Of a stretch of DNA of 64,000 nt, positions 34,000 to 42,787 are shown in pieces. The notes under the pieces are model-generated. The model ran no database searches. It was not told the origin of the DNA and worked only from the letters and a program-made list of their open reading frames with translations. How positions within the stretch are numbered: position 1 is the stretch's first letter; every line of letters begins with the position of its first letter. The translations under genes and the position numbers were made by a program. Source of the DNA: Phascolarctobacterium_A sp902463975. Lineage in GTDB: Bacteria; Bacillota; Negativicutes; Acidaminococcales; Acidaminococcaceae. The stretch spans positions 1-64,000 of the forward strand of contig NZ_CABQHJ010000005.1 in assembly GCF_902463975.1 (NCBI RefSeq). Reading direction: 5' to 3'.

Positions 34000-35070
34000 A
34001 TGCTGAAATATTGGCCTCAAATACGTAAAAGCACCTTCTTTAAGCTGGGTGTTGTTACGGCAATCTCTTATGTTTTATATTTAATGGCGGGCTTCCTGCT
34101 GCCGTTGCTGCTGGCAGTAGGCCTGGCCTTCGCACTTTATCCGCTGGTTAATGCTATCGCGCAGGTGCGCATGGCGCACGGCATGATTAAGCTGTCGCGC
34201 GTAGTGGCGATTATCCTGGCATTGCTGGCCTTTTGTATCTTTATTGTTATGATTATCGGCTTCATCATTCTGCCGCTCTTCGGGCAGATGAACGAGTTCC
34301 TGCAAAAGCTGCCGGCATTGGCCGCCAAATCCAATATCCAGGATTTGGACAGCATGCTTAAGGACCCGTCTACCATTCCGCTCTTGCCGTCCGATTTCAA
34401 TATGCTGGTCAACGGTCTGCTGAACTGGGCGATGGGCTTTGTAGGAACGGTGCTGCGTAATCTTGTGCAGTCCAGTCTGGGGATTGTGCAGAGCTTGATA
34501 GGCCTGATTATCGTGCCCTTCCTTGCCTTTTATTTTCTTAAGGACTGGCGTGAGCTGCGCTTGATGGTGATTAATCTGTTCAACTACGACGCGCAGGAGA
34601 AGGCGGCGGAGGTTGTGGACGAAATCGGCAGAACCATGAGCGCCTATGTGCGCGGTATGGGCAAGCTGAGCCTGATTTCCGGCTTCGTTATTACCATCGG
34701 CACGGCCTTTTTGGGTATAGACTTTCCACTGGTGCTCGGCTTTTGGGCCATCCTTGCCGAAACGGTACCGGTAGTAGGACCACTGATGGGCGCTGTGCCT
34801 GCCGTGTTTATCGCATACGGTCAGGCGCCGGAGGCTGCCTTCCATGTAGCGCTTTTTTATCTGGTATATTATCAGCTGGATGCCAATTTTATTATGCCTA
34901 AGCTCATGGGTCAAAAGATTGATTTGCATCCTGTAGTTTTGATTATCAGCCTGCTCATCGGTGCTAAGCTGTTCGGTATTCTCGGTATGGTTTTTGCCGT
35001 GCCGGTAGCAGCAATCTACAGAGTGCTGTACAAGCAGCTGTGGCATGCCGGTGAAGGACGGGAGAATTAA
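34000..35070 (+). CDS. AI-2E family transporter (membrane permease)
   Basis: The 356-residue protein has about eight hydrophobic helices: two pairs in the first 100 residues, and the conserved C-terminal block with LGFWAILAETVPVVGPLMGAVPAV (near 247) and KLMGQKIDLHPVVLIISLLIGAKLFGILG. Members export varied small molecules or exchange ions; AI-2 itself is seldom the substrate. ATG 34000 is six bases after the previous stop without a strong ribosome binding site. hemZ starts directly at its stop. Confidence 0.92.
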   Translation: MLKYWPQIRKSTFFKLGVVTAISYVLYLMAGFLLPLLLAVGLAFALYPLVNAIAQVRMAHGMIKLSRVVAIILALLAFCIFIVMIIGFIILPLFGQMNEFLQKLPALAAKSNIQDLDSMLKDPSTIPLLPSDFNMLVNGLLNWAMGFVGTVLRNLVQSSLGIVQSLIGLIIVPFLAFYFLKDWRELRLMVINLFNYDAQEKAAEVVDEIGRTMSAYVRGMGKLSLISGFVITIGTAFLGIDFPLVLGFWAILAETVPVVGPLMGAVPAVFIAYGQAPEAAFHVALFYLVYYQLDANFIMPKLMGQKIDLHPVVLIISLLIGAKLFGILGMVFAVPVAAIYRVLYKQLWHAGEGREN

Positions 35071-36537
35071 ATGTTTTTTTGCTTACGTAATACATTGGAG
35101 CTGGATGTTACGCGGCCTGTGAGCGACATGGCCGCATTTTTTGGCTATCAGCCGGCGCCGTCTGCCGCGCTGACGCTGACGCTTGTGCGCGGGCACGGCT
35201 GCGTCAGCGCCTGCCTGCAAGGTGCGGAGCAAAGCTTTACAGCTAGCGAGCCTTGCAGCGAAGCTGCGGCGAGCGGCGAGGTAACGCGTTGCGTGAAGCT
35301 TGTCGTGCTGAAGGTTTTTGCCGAGCTTACCGGCCTGCAGCCTAAGCTGCCCTGGGGGATTCTCACAGGCGTGCGCCCGACGAAGCTGGCGCATAAGCTG
35401 CTGGACAGCGGTGTGGATGCTGCGGCCTTGCCGGAATATCTGAGCGAAAATTATTTGCTGCCAATGGCGCAGGGAAGGCTGCTTACGGATATTGCTCTGA
35501 AGCAGAAGCACATCCTCAGCGACAGTACGCGCCTTACGGATACCGGTATTTATATCGGCGTGCCGTATTGTCCTTCGCGCTGCAGCTATTGCTCGTTCCC
35601 GGCGGGAATTGTGCCGCAGGACGAAGAATCTCAGCAAAACTTTGTAAATATGATTGAACAAGACCTGCAAAATGTGGTACAATTAATAGGTATGCATAGC
35701 TTGCGTGTAAAATCACTTTATATCGGCGGCGGTACGCCCACGAGCCTGAGTGATAAAGTATTTGCACGTTTGCTGCAGGCAGTGGAACGAAGAATGCTGC
35801 AAAGCAACTGCGAAGGCTTGCGGTATCTGCGCGAGTTTACGGTGGAGGCCGGTCGCCCGGACTGCTTCAGTGCGGCTAAATTGGCAGCAATGGAGGCGGC
35901 GGGAGTGAACCGCATCAGCGTCAATTCGCAAAGCTTCCATGACAAAACGCTGCAGCTGATAGGCAGGCGCCATAGCGTCAGGGATTTTTACAATGCCTAT
36001 GAGCTTGTGCGCAAAAGCAGGATTCCTGTTGTGAATGTGGATCTGATTATCGGTCTGCCGCAGGAAACGGAGCAGGAGATTGCATATTCTCTGGAGCAGG
36101 CAGTGAAGCTGGCGCCGGAGAATCTTACTGTGCATACGCTTACGCTGAAGCGCAGTGCGCCGCTCTTTCAAAAGCAGGAGCAGGCAGTGCTGACTACGCA
36201 GGCAGCGGAAAAAATGGTGCAGCGGGCCGCTGAGATGGCTGCTGCGATAGGGTTAGAGCCTTACTATCTGTACCGCCAGCATTATATGTTGGGGCATCTG
36301 GCAAACATCGGTTATGCCAAGCCCGGTACGGAAAGTATCTATAATATCCAGATGATGGAGGAACGTCATCCGGTGATTGGTGTGGGACCTGCATCTGCCA
36401 GCAAGGTGCCTTTGCCTGACGGACACCATCTGCATAAACTGAATATGCCGAAAAATGTGGCAGTGTATGGGGCGCGCCTGCAGGAGCTGGCAGAGCGTCG
36501 CCGTGATTTGTTTAATATAGAAGGCACAGACCTGTAA
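35071..36537 (+). CDS. hemZ: Radical SAM coproporphyrinogen dehydrogenase HemZ-like protein
   Basis: The 488-residue protein has an N-terminal extension of about 150 residues as in HemZ (ILTGVRPTKLAHKLLD near 110), then the radical SAM site PYCPSRCSYCSFPAG (CX3CX2C near 166), GGGTPTSL and a C-terminal HemN-like block (NIGYAKPGTESIYNIQMMEE). HemN-type enzymes oxidise coproporphyrinogen III without oxygen, while many relatives are HemW-like haem chaperones. B. subtilis HemZ is the closest layout. No other haem genes are nearby, so the role is uncertain. Confidence 0.85.
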   Translation: MFFCLRNTLELDVTRPVSDMAAFFGYQPAPSAALTLTLVRGHGCVSACLQGAEQSFTASEPCSEAAASGEVTRCVKLVVLKVFAELTGLQPKLPWGILTGVRPTKLAHKLLDSGVDAAALPEYLSENYLLPMAQGRLLTDIALKQKHILSDSTRLTDTGIYIGVPYCPSRCSYCSFPAGIVPQDEESQQNFVNMIEQDLQNVVQLIGMHSLRVKSLYIGGGTPTSLSDKVFARLLQAVERRMLQSNCEGLRYLREFTVEAGRPDCFSAAKLAAMEAAGVNRISVNSQSFHDKTLQLIGRRHSVRDFYNAYELVRKSRIPVVNVDLIIGLPQETEQEIAYSLEQAVKLAPENLTVHTLTLKRSAPLFQKQEQAVLTTQAAEKMVQRAAEMAAAIGLEPYYLYRQHYMLGHLANIGYAKPGTESIYNIQMMEERHPVIGVGPASASKVPLPDGHHLHKLNMPKNVAVYGARLQELAERRRDLFNIEGTDL

Positions 36538-36570
36538 ATGGGTATGAGTGCCGTTAGGAGAGGATAGAAT

Positions 36571-37830
36571 ATGCTGACAACAGCACCCAGAGGTACGAAG
36601 GATATTATGCCTTCCGACGTTAACGCATGGCGTTATCTGGAAGAAACCATGCGCAAGATTTGCGCGCAATATGGCTACAAAGAAATCAGAACTCCTGTGT
36701 TTGAGCATACAGAGCTGTTCCAACGCGGTATCGGTGATACCACCGACGTAGTTGAAAAGGAAATGTATACCTTTACCGACCGCGGTAACCGCAGTATTAC
36801 CCTGCGTCCGGAAAACACCGCCAGTGCTGTCCGCGCTTACGTTGAGCATAAGCTGAGCAAGGATGACGCTGCCACGAAGTTCTATTACATCGGACCTATG
36901 TTCCGTTATGACCGTCCGCAGGCAGGCCGTCTGCGTGAGTTCCACCAGTTCGGTGTGGAAGCTCTGGGCGTAACCGGTCCGAATGTCGATGCGGAAATCA
37001 TTCTGCTGGCTGTGCAGGTACTGCAAAGCCTGGGCCTGAAGGATTTAAAGCTGAAAATCAATTCCGTAGGCTGCCCCAAATGCCGTCCGCAGCACAGAGA
37101 AAAGCTGCAGGCTTTCTTCAAGCCTAATTTTGACGAGCTGTGCAAGGATTGCCAGGGCCGTTTCGACCGTAATCCGCTGCGTCTTTTGGACTGCAAAAAT
37201 CCGCACTGCCATGAGCTGGGCGAGGGCGCACCGAGCCTGGAAGAATGCCTGTGCGATGAATGCAAGGAACACTTTGAGGGCCTGAAGCAGCTGCTGACCG
37301 CTGCAGGTGTTGAATATGAGGTTGACCACAATCTTGTGCGCGGCCTTGATTATTATACAAAAACTGCTTTTGAAATCCAGTACGCTCCGCTGGGCGCACA
37401 GAGCGCTGTTTGCGGCGGCGGCCGTTACGACGGACTGGTACAGGAAATCAGCGGTGACGAAGCCCGCCCCGGCATCGGTTTTGCTATGGGTATGGAGCGC
37501 GTGCTGCTGGCTCTGGAGAAGCAGAATCTGCTGCCGGAATTTGATGAAAGCATTGACGCTTATGTTGTCTGCCCCAAGCAGGAAAACTTTGCGCTGGCCT
37601 TCAAAACTGCCATCGAGCTGCGTCGCGCAGGCTTTAAAGTTGAATACGACTTTAACGGCCGCAGCATGAAGTCTCAGATGAAGCAGGCCAACAAATTCCA
37701 AGCTAAGCAAGTGTTAATATTTGGCGAGGATGAGCTCAGCCGTAATGCCGTTACTGTGCGTAACATGGCAACAAGCGAGCAACATGAAATCGCTGTTAAT
37801 GATATTATTAGTTATTTCAATACTTTATAA
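36571..37830 (+). CDS. hisS: Histidyl-tRNA synthetase
   Basis: The 419-residue class II synthetase shows motif 1 near 40-60, motif 2 FRYDRPQAGRLREFHQFG (near 110-127), the histidine A motif LVRGLDYYTKTAFE (near 257) and GGGRYDGLV (near 281), then the anticodon-binding domain from about 330. The gap from hemZ is only 33 bases and holds AGGAGAGG; there is no T-box or other leader. aspS follows, the usual Firmicutes pair. Confidence 0.98.
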   Translation: MLTTAPRGTKDIMPSDVNAWRYLEETMRKICAQYGYKEIRTPVFEHTELFQRGIGDTTDVVEKEMYTFTDRGNRSITLRPENTASAVRAYVEHKLSKDDAATKFYYIGPMFRYDRPQAGRLREFHQFGVEALGVTGPNVDAEIILLAVQVLQSLGLKDLKLKINSVGCPKCRPQHREKLQAFFKPNFDELCKDCQGRFDRNPLRLLDCKNPHCHELGEGAPSLEECLCDECKEHFEGLKQLLTAAGVEYEVDHNLVRGLDYYTKTAFEIQYAPLGAQSAVCGGGRYDGLVQEISGDEARPGIGFAMGMERVLLALEKQNLLPEFDESIDAYVVCPKQENFALAFKTAIELRRAGFKVEYDFNGRSMKSQMKQANKFQAKQVLIFGEDELSRNAVTVRNMATSEQHEIAVNDIISYFNTL

Positions 37831-37845
37831 GTAGAGGTGCTAAAG

Positions 37846-39642
37846 ATGATTAATGAAAAACGCAGCCATCATTGTGGTGTGCTGACCAAGGAGCAAGCCG
37901 GCGAACAGGTTGTACTGTGCGGCTGGGTTGCTAAACGACGTGACCACGGCGGATTGATTTTTATCGATTTGCGTGACCGCAGCGGTATCGTGCAGGTTGT
38001 TGCCGATCCCGAAAGCGCAGGCAGCAGCTTCAAAACTGCCGAAGACATCCGTAACGAATATGTTATCAAAGTAATTGGTAATGTACGTCTGCGTGATGAG
38101 GACACCATCAACGAAAACATTCCTACCGGTACTATCGAAGTACTGGCACATGATATCGAAGTGCTGAACGGTGCTAAAACTCCTCCGTTCTACATCAAAG
38201 ACGGCATTGATACTGATGAAAACCTGCGTCTGAAATACCGTTATCTGGACCTGCGCCGTCCGGAAATGCAACGCAATCTGATTCTGCGTCACAAAGTTGC
38301 TAAGCTGATGCGCGACTATCTTGATGATAATCATTTTCTCGAGATTGAAACTCCGATGCTGTGCAAATCCACTCCGGAGGGTGCTCGTGACTACCTCGTT
38401 CCGAGCCGTGTAAACCCCGGCAAGTTCTATGCACTGCCGCAATCTCCGCAAATCTTCAAACAGCTGCTGATGGTAGCTGGTATGGAGCGTTATTTCCAAA
38501 TCGCACGTTGCTTCCGTGATGAGGATCTGCGTGCCGATCGTCAGCCGGAATTCACCCAACTGGATATGGAAATGTCCTTCATGGAAGTTGACGAAATCCT
38601 GGAGCTGATGGAAGGCTTAATCCACCACATCTTCAAGGGTGCTCTGGGCAAGGATATCCAGATTCCTTTCCAACGTCTGACCTGGGACGATGCTATGGAT
38701 CGTTTCGGCAGCGATAAACCGGACCTGCGCTTCGGCATGGAGCTGAAAAATGTCAGCGAAGCTGTTCAAGGCTGCACCTTCCAGGTATTCAACAATGTTA
38801 TCGCTAACGGCGGTCAGGTAAAATGCATTAACGTTAAGGGTTATGCAGATATTCCGCGTCGTCAGCTGGATGAGCTCGTTAAATTCTGCGGCATCTACGG
38901 TGCTAAGGGTATGGCTTGGCTGCAATTCCCGGCAGAAGGCGGCGTAAAATCCTCCATCGCTAAATTCTTCAGCGATGAAAACATCGAAGCAATCAAAAAA
39001 GCTGCTGAAGTTGAAGCAGGTGACCTGCTGCTCTTCGTTGCCGATAAACCGTCTGTAGTTGCTGCTTCTCTGGGCGCACTGCGTATCGAAATGGCTAAAC
39101 GCCGTGGTCTGATTGATCCGGATAAGCTGGCCTTCACCTGGGTTGTTGACTTCCCGATGTTCGAGTACAACGAGGAAGAAAAACGTTATGTTGCAATGCA
39201 CCATCCGTTCACCGCTCCGCGTGACGAGGACCTGCCGCTGCTGCTGACCAACCCCGGCAAGGTTTATGCTAAAGCTTATGATATGGTTCTGAACGGCACT
39301 GAAATCGGCGGCGGTTCCATCCGTATCCATCGCCGCGACGTACAGAAGAAGGTATTCGAAGCTATCGGCCTGTCCGATGAGGAAGCACAAGAGAAGTTTG
39401 GCTTCATGATGAACGCATTCGAATACGGTGCTCCGCCACACGGTGGTCTGGCATTCGGTCTTGACCGTCTGATCATGATTATGGCTCAGCGCGATTCTAT
39501 CCGCGACGTAATTGCTTTCCCGAAAACTCAGAGCGCATCTGACCTGATGACTCAGGCTCCTAACGATGTTGATGAAAAACAGCTGCGTGAGCTGCACATC
39601 AAAACCAGCCTGCTGATGAAGAAGGACAAAGAAGACAAATAA
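37846..39642 (+). CDS. aspS: Aspartyl-tRNA synthetase
   Basis: ATG 37846 is eight bases after AGAGG; a GTG three codons upstream overlaps that site. The 598-residue protein is of the bacterial long form: N-terminal OB anticodon domain (CGWVAKRRDHGGLIFIDLRD), motif 2 FRDEDLRADRQPEFTQLDMEMS, a GAD insertion (about 280-420) and motif 3 GLAFGLDRLIMI. Whether it also charges tRNA-Asn cannot be read here. Codon usage is that of a highly expressed gene. A terminator follows. Confidence 0.98.
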   Translation: MINEKRSHHCGVLTKEQAGEQVVLCGWVAKRRDHGGLIFIDLRDRSGIVQVVADPESAGSSFKTAEDIRNEYVIKVIGNVRLRDEDTINENIPTGTIEVLAHDIEVLNGAKTPPFYIKDGIDTDENLRLKYRYLDLRRPEMQRNLILRHKVAKLMRDYLDDNHFLEIETPMLCKSTPEGARDYLVPSRVNPGKFYALPQSPQIFKQLLMVAGMERYFQIARCFRDEDLRADRQPEFTQLDMEMSFMEVDEILELMEGLIHHIFKGALGKDIQIPFQRLTWDDAMDRFGSDKPDLRFGMELKNVSEAVQGCTFQVFNNVIANGGQVKCINVKGYADIPRRQLDELVKFCGIYGAKGMAWLQFPAEGGVKSSIAKFFSDENIEAIKKAAEVEAGDLLLFVADKPSVVAASLGALRIEMAKRRGLIDPDKLAFTWVVDFPMFEYNEEEKRYVAMHHPFTAPRDEDLPLLLTNPGKVYAKAYDMVLNGTEIGGGSIRIHRRDVQKKVFEAIGLSDEEAQEKFGFMMNAFEYGAPPHGGLAFGLDRLIMIMAQRDSIRDVIAFPKTQSASDLMTQAPNDVDEKQLRELHIKTSLLMKKDKEDK

Positions 39643-39698
39643 GCACTTTAGCCTGCTTCTGTCAAGAGGATAAAGCAAAATAAATATTCAAAAATTTT

Positions 39699-39731
39699 TA
39701 ATGGAAGCGTTGAAAAACGCTTCCATTTTTG
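39699..39731 (+). terminator. Terminator after aspS
   Basis: ATGGAAGCGTT pairs with AACGCTTCCAT around a short loop, followed by TTTTT. Confidence 0.93.
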
Positions 39732-39784
39732 GTATTATATGTATGTCGATAGAAGTTAAAGACAATTGAAGAATAGTTGTTAAT

Positions 39785-39972
39785 TATACCCCTGCGATGT
39801 TCGTTACATTGCTCCAAAGGTTTTGAGCCAACACTCTAACCTAGGGAGCCTGATACTCCTTCTTTCAAAAACATGCCTCCTTTGAGTGGACGTTTGCGAT
39901 TGGTAGGGAAGGCACCCACCTGCACATGCAGGTTCAAAACACGGAGCTGGACGGCATTGTGGGGATTAATTT
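39785..39972 (+). ncRNA. ssrS: 6S RNA
   Basis: The 400-base gap between aspS and the antitoxin holds a segment that folds like 6S RNA. The closing stem pairs CCCCTGCGATGT (39789 on) with ACGGCATTGTGGGG (to 39964). An inner stem pairs GCTCC..GTTTTGAGCC (39811-39829) with GGTTCAAAACACGGAGC (39931-39947). The arms enclose the large purine/pyrimidine bubble typical of this promoter mimic. The 5' GATGTTCG and 3' GACGGCAT motifs agree with the E. coli RNA. A T-run at 39968-39972 marks the 3' end. 6S RNA binds sigma-A/70 RNA polymerase in stationary phase. The aspS-rarA neighbourhood matches where B. subtilis carries a 6S gene. Confidence 0.85.
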
Positions 39973-39981
39973 TTGCCAAAA

Positions 39982-40020
39982 ATCAATGTATTGCGTTTTG
40001 CAATACATTGATGCTATAAT
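39982..40020 (+). promoter_or_regulatory. Toxin-antitoxin promoter with palindromic operator
   Basis: ATCAATGTATTGC (39982-39994) and GCAATACATTGAT (40000-40012) form a perfect inverted repeat with a five-base spacer. It overlaps a promoter: TTGCGT (39991-39996) and TATAAT (40015-40020) 18 bases apart. A RelB-type antitoxin would bind it to autoregulate the operon. It could also help end the 6S transcript, but it has no T-run. Confidence 0.8.
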
Positions 40021-40042
40021 GAGTGTGAAAGGTGGGATTTCT

Positions 40043-40342
40043 ATGGTAGCCAAAAGTGCAAATGTAAGTGTAAGAGTTGAGCCTGATATTAAAGCTCAGG
40101 CAGAGGCAATCTTAGAACAATTAGGTATTTCTGCATCATCGTTTATTAACATGACTTATAGGCAGGTTATCCTGAAACGTGGTATACCTTTTGCTGTTAC
40201 CATACCGCATAGCTTGCCGACACGCGATTCTATGAGTGATGAAGAATTTGAGCAAATGATTAGTGCCAGCTTGGAGCAGGCTAAAAGAGGAGAGAGTATT
40301 CCTTTTGGAGAAGCAATGGATAAGCTTATGCGAGGTCTGTAG
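40043..40342 (+). CDS. RelB/DinJ-family antitoxin
   Basis: The 99-residue protein starts at ATG 40043 behind AAAGGTGGG. The N-terminus ANVSVRVEPDIKAQAEAILEQLGISASSFINMTYRQVILKRGIPF is a ribbon-helix-helix DNA-binding domain of the RelB/DinJ type (about residues 5-50). The acidic C-terminal part would wrap the toxin. It is followed three bases later by a RelE/ParE-like toxin gene. Base composition is more A/T-rich than the neighbours, which suggests transfer. Confidence 0.9.
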   Translation: MVAKSANVSVRVEPDIKAQAEAILEQLGISASSFINMTYRQVILKRGIPFAVTIPHSLPTRDSMSDEEFEQMISASLEQAKRGESIPFGEAMDKLMRGL

Positions 40343-40345
40343 CTA

Positions 40346-40681
40346 ATGGAAAAACAGTACAGAGTTAATATTACGCATGATGCTTATAGGCAGATGGAAA
40401 CAATCAGAGATTATATAGCTTATGAGCTGATGTCACCGAAAGCTGCCAAAAATCTTTTGGCGACTTTTAGAAAAGAAATTTTGCTTTTACAGTGGACTCC
40501 TGGTATGTATGCTTTAGTTGAGGAAGCAAATTGCAGAAAAAAAGGTGTGCGTAGATTTCCTGTGAAGAATTTCCTGGTTTATTATTGGATTGATGAATAT
40601 AATAAATTAGTGAATGTAATCGCAGTTATTTATGCCAGAAGAGATCAGCTCAAGCAATTAGAGAATCTGGATTTGGAATAA
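40346..40681 (+). CDS. RelE/ParE-family toxin
   Basis: The 111-residue protein has the small alpha/beta fold of RelE/ParE: RVNITHDAYRQMETIRDYIAYEL at the start, a core with KKGVRRFPVKNFLVYYWIDE and the last strand VNVIAVIYARRDQLKQL. RelE toxins cut mRNA in the ribosome; ParE toxins poison gyrase. The YARRDQ ending is seen in both groups, so the target cannot be fixed. It is transcribed with the antitoxin from the palindromic promoter. No decay is visible. Confidence 0.87.
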   Translation: MEKQYRVNITHDAYRQMETIRDYIAYELMSPKAAKNLLATFRKEILLLQWTPGMYALVEEANCRKKGVRRFPVKNFLVYYWIDEYNKLVNVIAVIYARRDQLKQLENLDLE

Positions 40682-40698
40682 AATAGAGAGTGACGATC

Positions 40699-41985
40699 AT
40701 GGAAAATCTATTCGGTAATTTATTTGAAACTGAAAAGCGACAGACAAAGCCTTTGGCTGACCGCATGCGTCCCGAACGCCTCAGCGACTTTGTAGGGCAG
40801 GAGAACGCCGTGGGCGCAGGCAGTCCGTTGCGCCGTATGATTGAGCGTGATGTGCTGCAGTCCGTACTCTTTTACGGACCTCCGGGAACAGGCAAAACAA
40901 CGCTGGCGAAGGTCATCGCGCATGTTACCGGCGAAAAGTTTGAAGCCATCAATGCCGTTTCCAGCGGTGTGCCCGAGCTGCGCAAGCTCATCGCCAAGGC
41001 GCAGGAGGACAGACGCAACGGACGCGGCCGTACTATCGTGTTTATCGACGAGATTCATCGCTTCAACAAGGCGCAGCAGGATGTTCTGCTTCCCTATGTG
41101 GAAAACGGAACGATAGTGCTCATCGGTGCTACTACCGAAAACCCTTTTTTCGAAATAAATTCGCCGCTGCTTTCGCGTATGAAGGTGGTGCGTTTGGAAA
41201 AGCTGCAGGCACCGCAGATTCAGCAGATTTTGGAACGTGCAATTGCCGACTCGGAGCGTGGTTTTGGCAACAGCTTTAAGGCAGAGCCTGAGGCGCTGAG
41301 GATTATTGCCGATTTTGCAGCAGGTGATGCCCGCAGTGCGCTGAATATTCTGGAACAGGCAGAGTTCATGCTGCCGGAGGAGGGCGAGCGTGTGCTGACG
41401 GTGGCAACGCTGCGCAGCGTTATCGGTACGGCGCTGCAGCGTTACGATAAAAAGGGCGACCAGCATTATGATATCATCAGCGCTTTTATAAAAAGCATGC
41501 GCGGCGGCGATGCGGATGCAGCGCTGCATTATCTGGCGCGCATGATTGAGGGCGGTGAGGACGTGCGCTTTGTGGCGCGTCGCGTTGTTATCTGCGCGGC
41601 GGAGGATGTAGGCCTGGCGGACCCGCAGGCGTTGGTGGTAGCCAATGCTGCGGCGCAGGCTGCCGATTTTGTAGGCTGGCCTGAGGCGCAGATACCGTTG
41701 GCGGAGGCGGTGTGTTATATTGCCAACGCACCCAAGAGCAACACGGCCTATATGGGCATTGCCAAGGCGCGTGCTGATGTGCGCAGCCGTAACTGCGGCA
41801 GTGTGCCTAAGCATCTGCGTGATGCGCATTATCCCGGTGCCGCCAAGCTGGGGCATGGCGTAGATTATAAATATCCGCATAACTTCCCCGGGGGCTGGGT
41901 GGAGCAGCAGTACCTGCCGGATGAGCTGGTGGGAACGCGCTATTACATTCCCAGCGGTCACGGTCAGGATAAGGGGCGCAGATAA
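40699..41985 (+). CDS. rarA: Replication-associated recombination protein RarA (MgsA)
   Basis: The 428-residue AAA+ protein begins PLADRMRPERLSDFVGQ, with Walker A GPPGTGKTTLAK (near 58), Walker B IVFIDEIHRFNKAQQD (near 113), sensor 1 GATTENP and the C-terminal tetramerisation and MgsA domain (LGHGVDYKYPHNFPGG). RarA acts at stalled replication forks. ATG 40699 is eight bases after GAGAG; a GTG three codons earlier overlaps that site. It sits in the usual place after aspS, with the toxin-antitoxin pair in between. Confidence 0.95.
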   Translation: MENLFGNLFETEKRQTKPLADRMRPERLSDFVGQENAVGAGSPLRRMIERDVLQSVLFYGPPGTGKTTLAKVIAHVTGEKFEAINAVSSGVPELRKLIAKAQEDRRNGRGRTIVFIDEIHRFNKAQQDVLLPYVENGTIVLIGATTENPFFEINSPLLSRMKVVRLEKLQAPQIQQILERAIADSERGFGNSFKAEPEALRIIADFAAGDARSALNILEQAEFMLPEEGERVLTVATLRSVIGTALQRYDKKGDQHYDIISAFIKSMRGGDADAALHYLARMIEGGEDVRFVARRVVICAAEDVGLADPQALVVANAAAQAADFVGWPEAQIPLAEAVCYIANAPKSNTAYMGIAKARADVRSRNCGSVPKHLRDAHYPGAAKLGHGVDYKYPHNFPGGWVEQQYLPDELVGTRYYIPSGHGQDKGRR

Positions 41986-42118
41986 AAATAACACAATTAG
42001 AAATTTAAGCTATACAGCTAAATTTTGCAGAAATTATTTGTGACGTAATCTAGCATTTTTTCTGTTAATAGTGTATACTATACCTATATTATAGACTATT
42101 GTATTAGACAGAAAGGGT

Positions 42119-42787
42119 GTGAAGATCATAGCTTTAAGCAACAGGCAGAAGCAAATTGCTGAAATTGTACGTCTGGACGGACCTATTACCGGCGAGCATA
42201 TAGCCGAAAGGCTGAATGTAACCCGCGCTGCCTTACGCAGTGATCTGGCAATCCTTGTTATGGGCGGTATTCTTGATGCGAGACCGAAGGTTGGTTATTT
42301 TTATACCGGTAAAAATACTTTGGGTATGCTGATGGAAGAAATTTCTGCTATTACTGTGCAGGATCTGCAGTCGGTACCGGTAGCGATTAAACATGACAAG
42401 AGCGCCTACGAAGCAGTTGTTACCATGTTTCTTGAGGATGTCGGAACGGTGTTCGTGCTGGATGAGGAAGGCATGCTGAACGGCATTTTGTCGCGAAAGG
42501 ATTTACTGAAGGCTGCTATCAATAATAATGATTTGCGTGATATTCCCGTGGTCATGGTGATGACGCCGATTTCCAAAATCATTGTAGCTACTCCGGATGA
42601 GCCTGCCGCTTCGGCAGCTCGCAGACTGATTGACAATGAAATCGACTGTCTGCCGGTAGTAAAAATCATTGATGAAAAGAAGCGCATGTATCAGGTGCTG
42701 GGACGTATCACAAAAACTAATTTTACTCGTCTGCTGGTAGATCTGGCTGAGGGTAAGGGGGGTAATTATCATAATAACGAAGCTTAA
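42119..42787 (+). CDS. HTH and CBS-domain regulator, CcpN-like
   Basis: The 222-residue protein has an N-terminal winged helix-turn-helix (QIAEIVRLDGPITGEHIAERLNVTRAALRSDLAILV, about 11-46) and two CBS repeats (about 78-135 and 140-205), the layout of CcpN/YqzB. CcpN represses gluconeogenic genes in B. subtilis and is sensitive to ATP/ADP. The GTG start at 42119 is very near GAAAGGG, so the exact start is unsure. The upstream region has an A/T-rich palindrome GTATACTATAC (about 42073-42083), a possible regulatory site. It overlaps ppsR, as in B. subtilis. Confidence 0.9.
   Translation: MKIIALSNRQKQIAEIVRLDGPITGEHIAERLNVTRAALRSDLAILVMGGILDARPKVGYFYTGKNTLGMLMEEISAITVQDLQSVPVAIKHDKSAYEAVVTMFLEDVGTVFVLDEEGMLNGILSRKDLLKAAINNNDLRDIPVVMVMTPISKIIVATPDEPAASAARRLIDNEIDCLPVVKIIDEKKRMYQVLGRITKTNFTRLLVDLAEGKGGNYHNNEA

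Noticed and set aside
36538..36570. T-box leader before hisS
   Set aside because: Only 33 bases separate hemZ and hisS, which is too short for a T-box.
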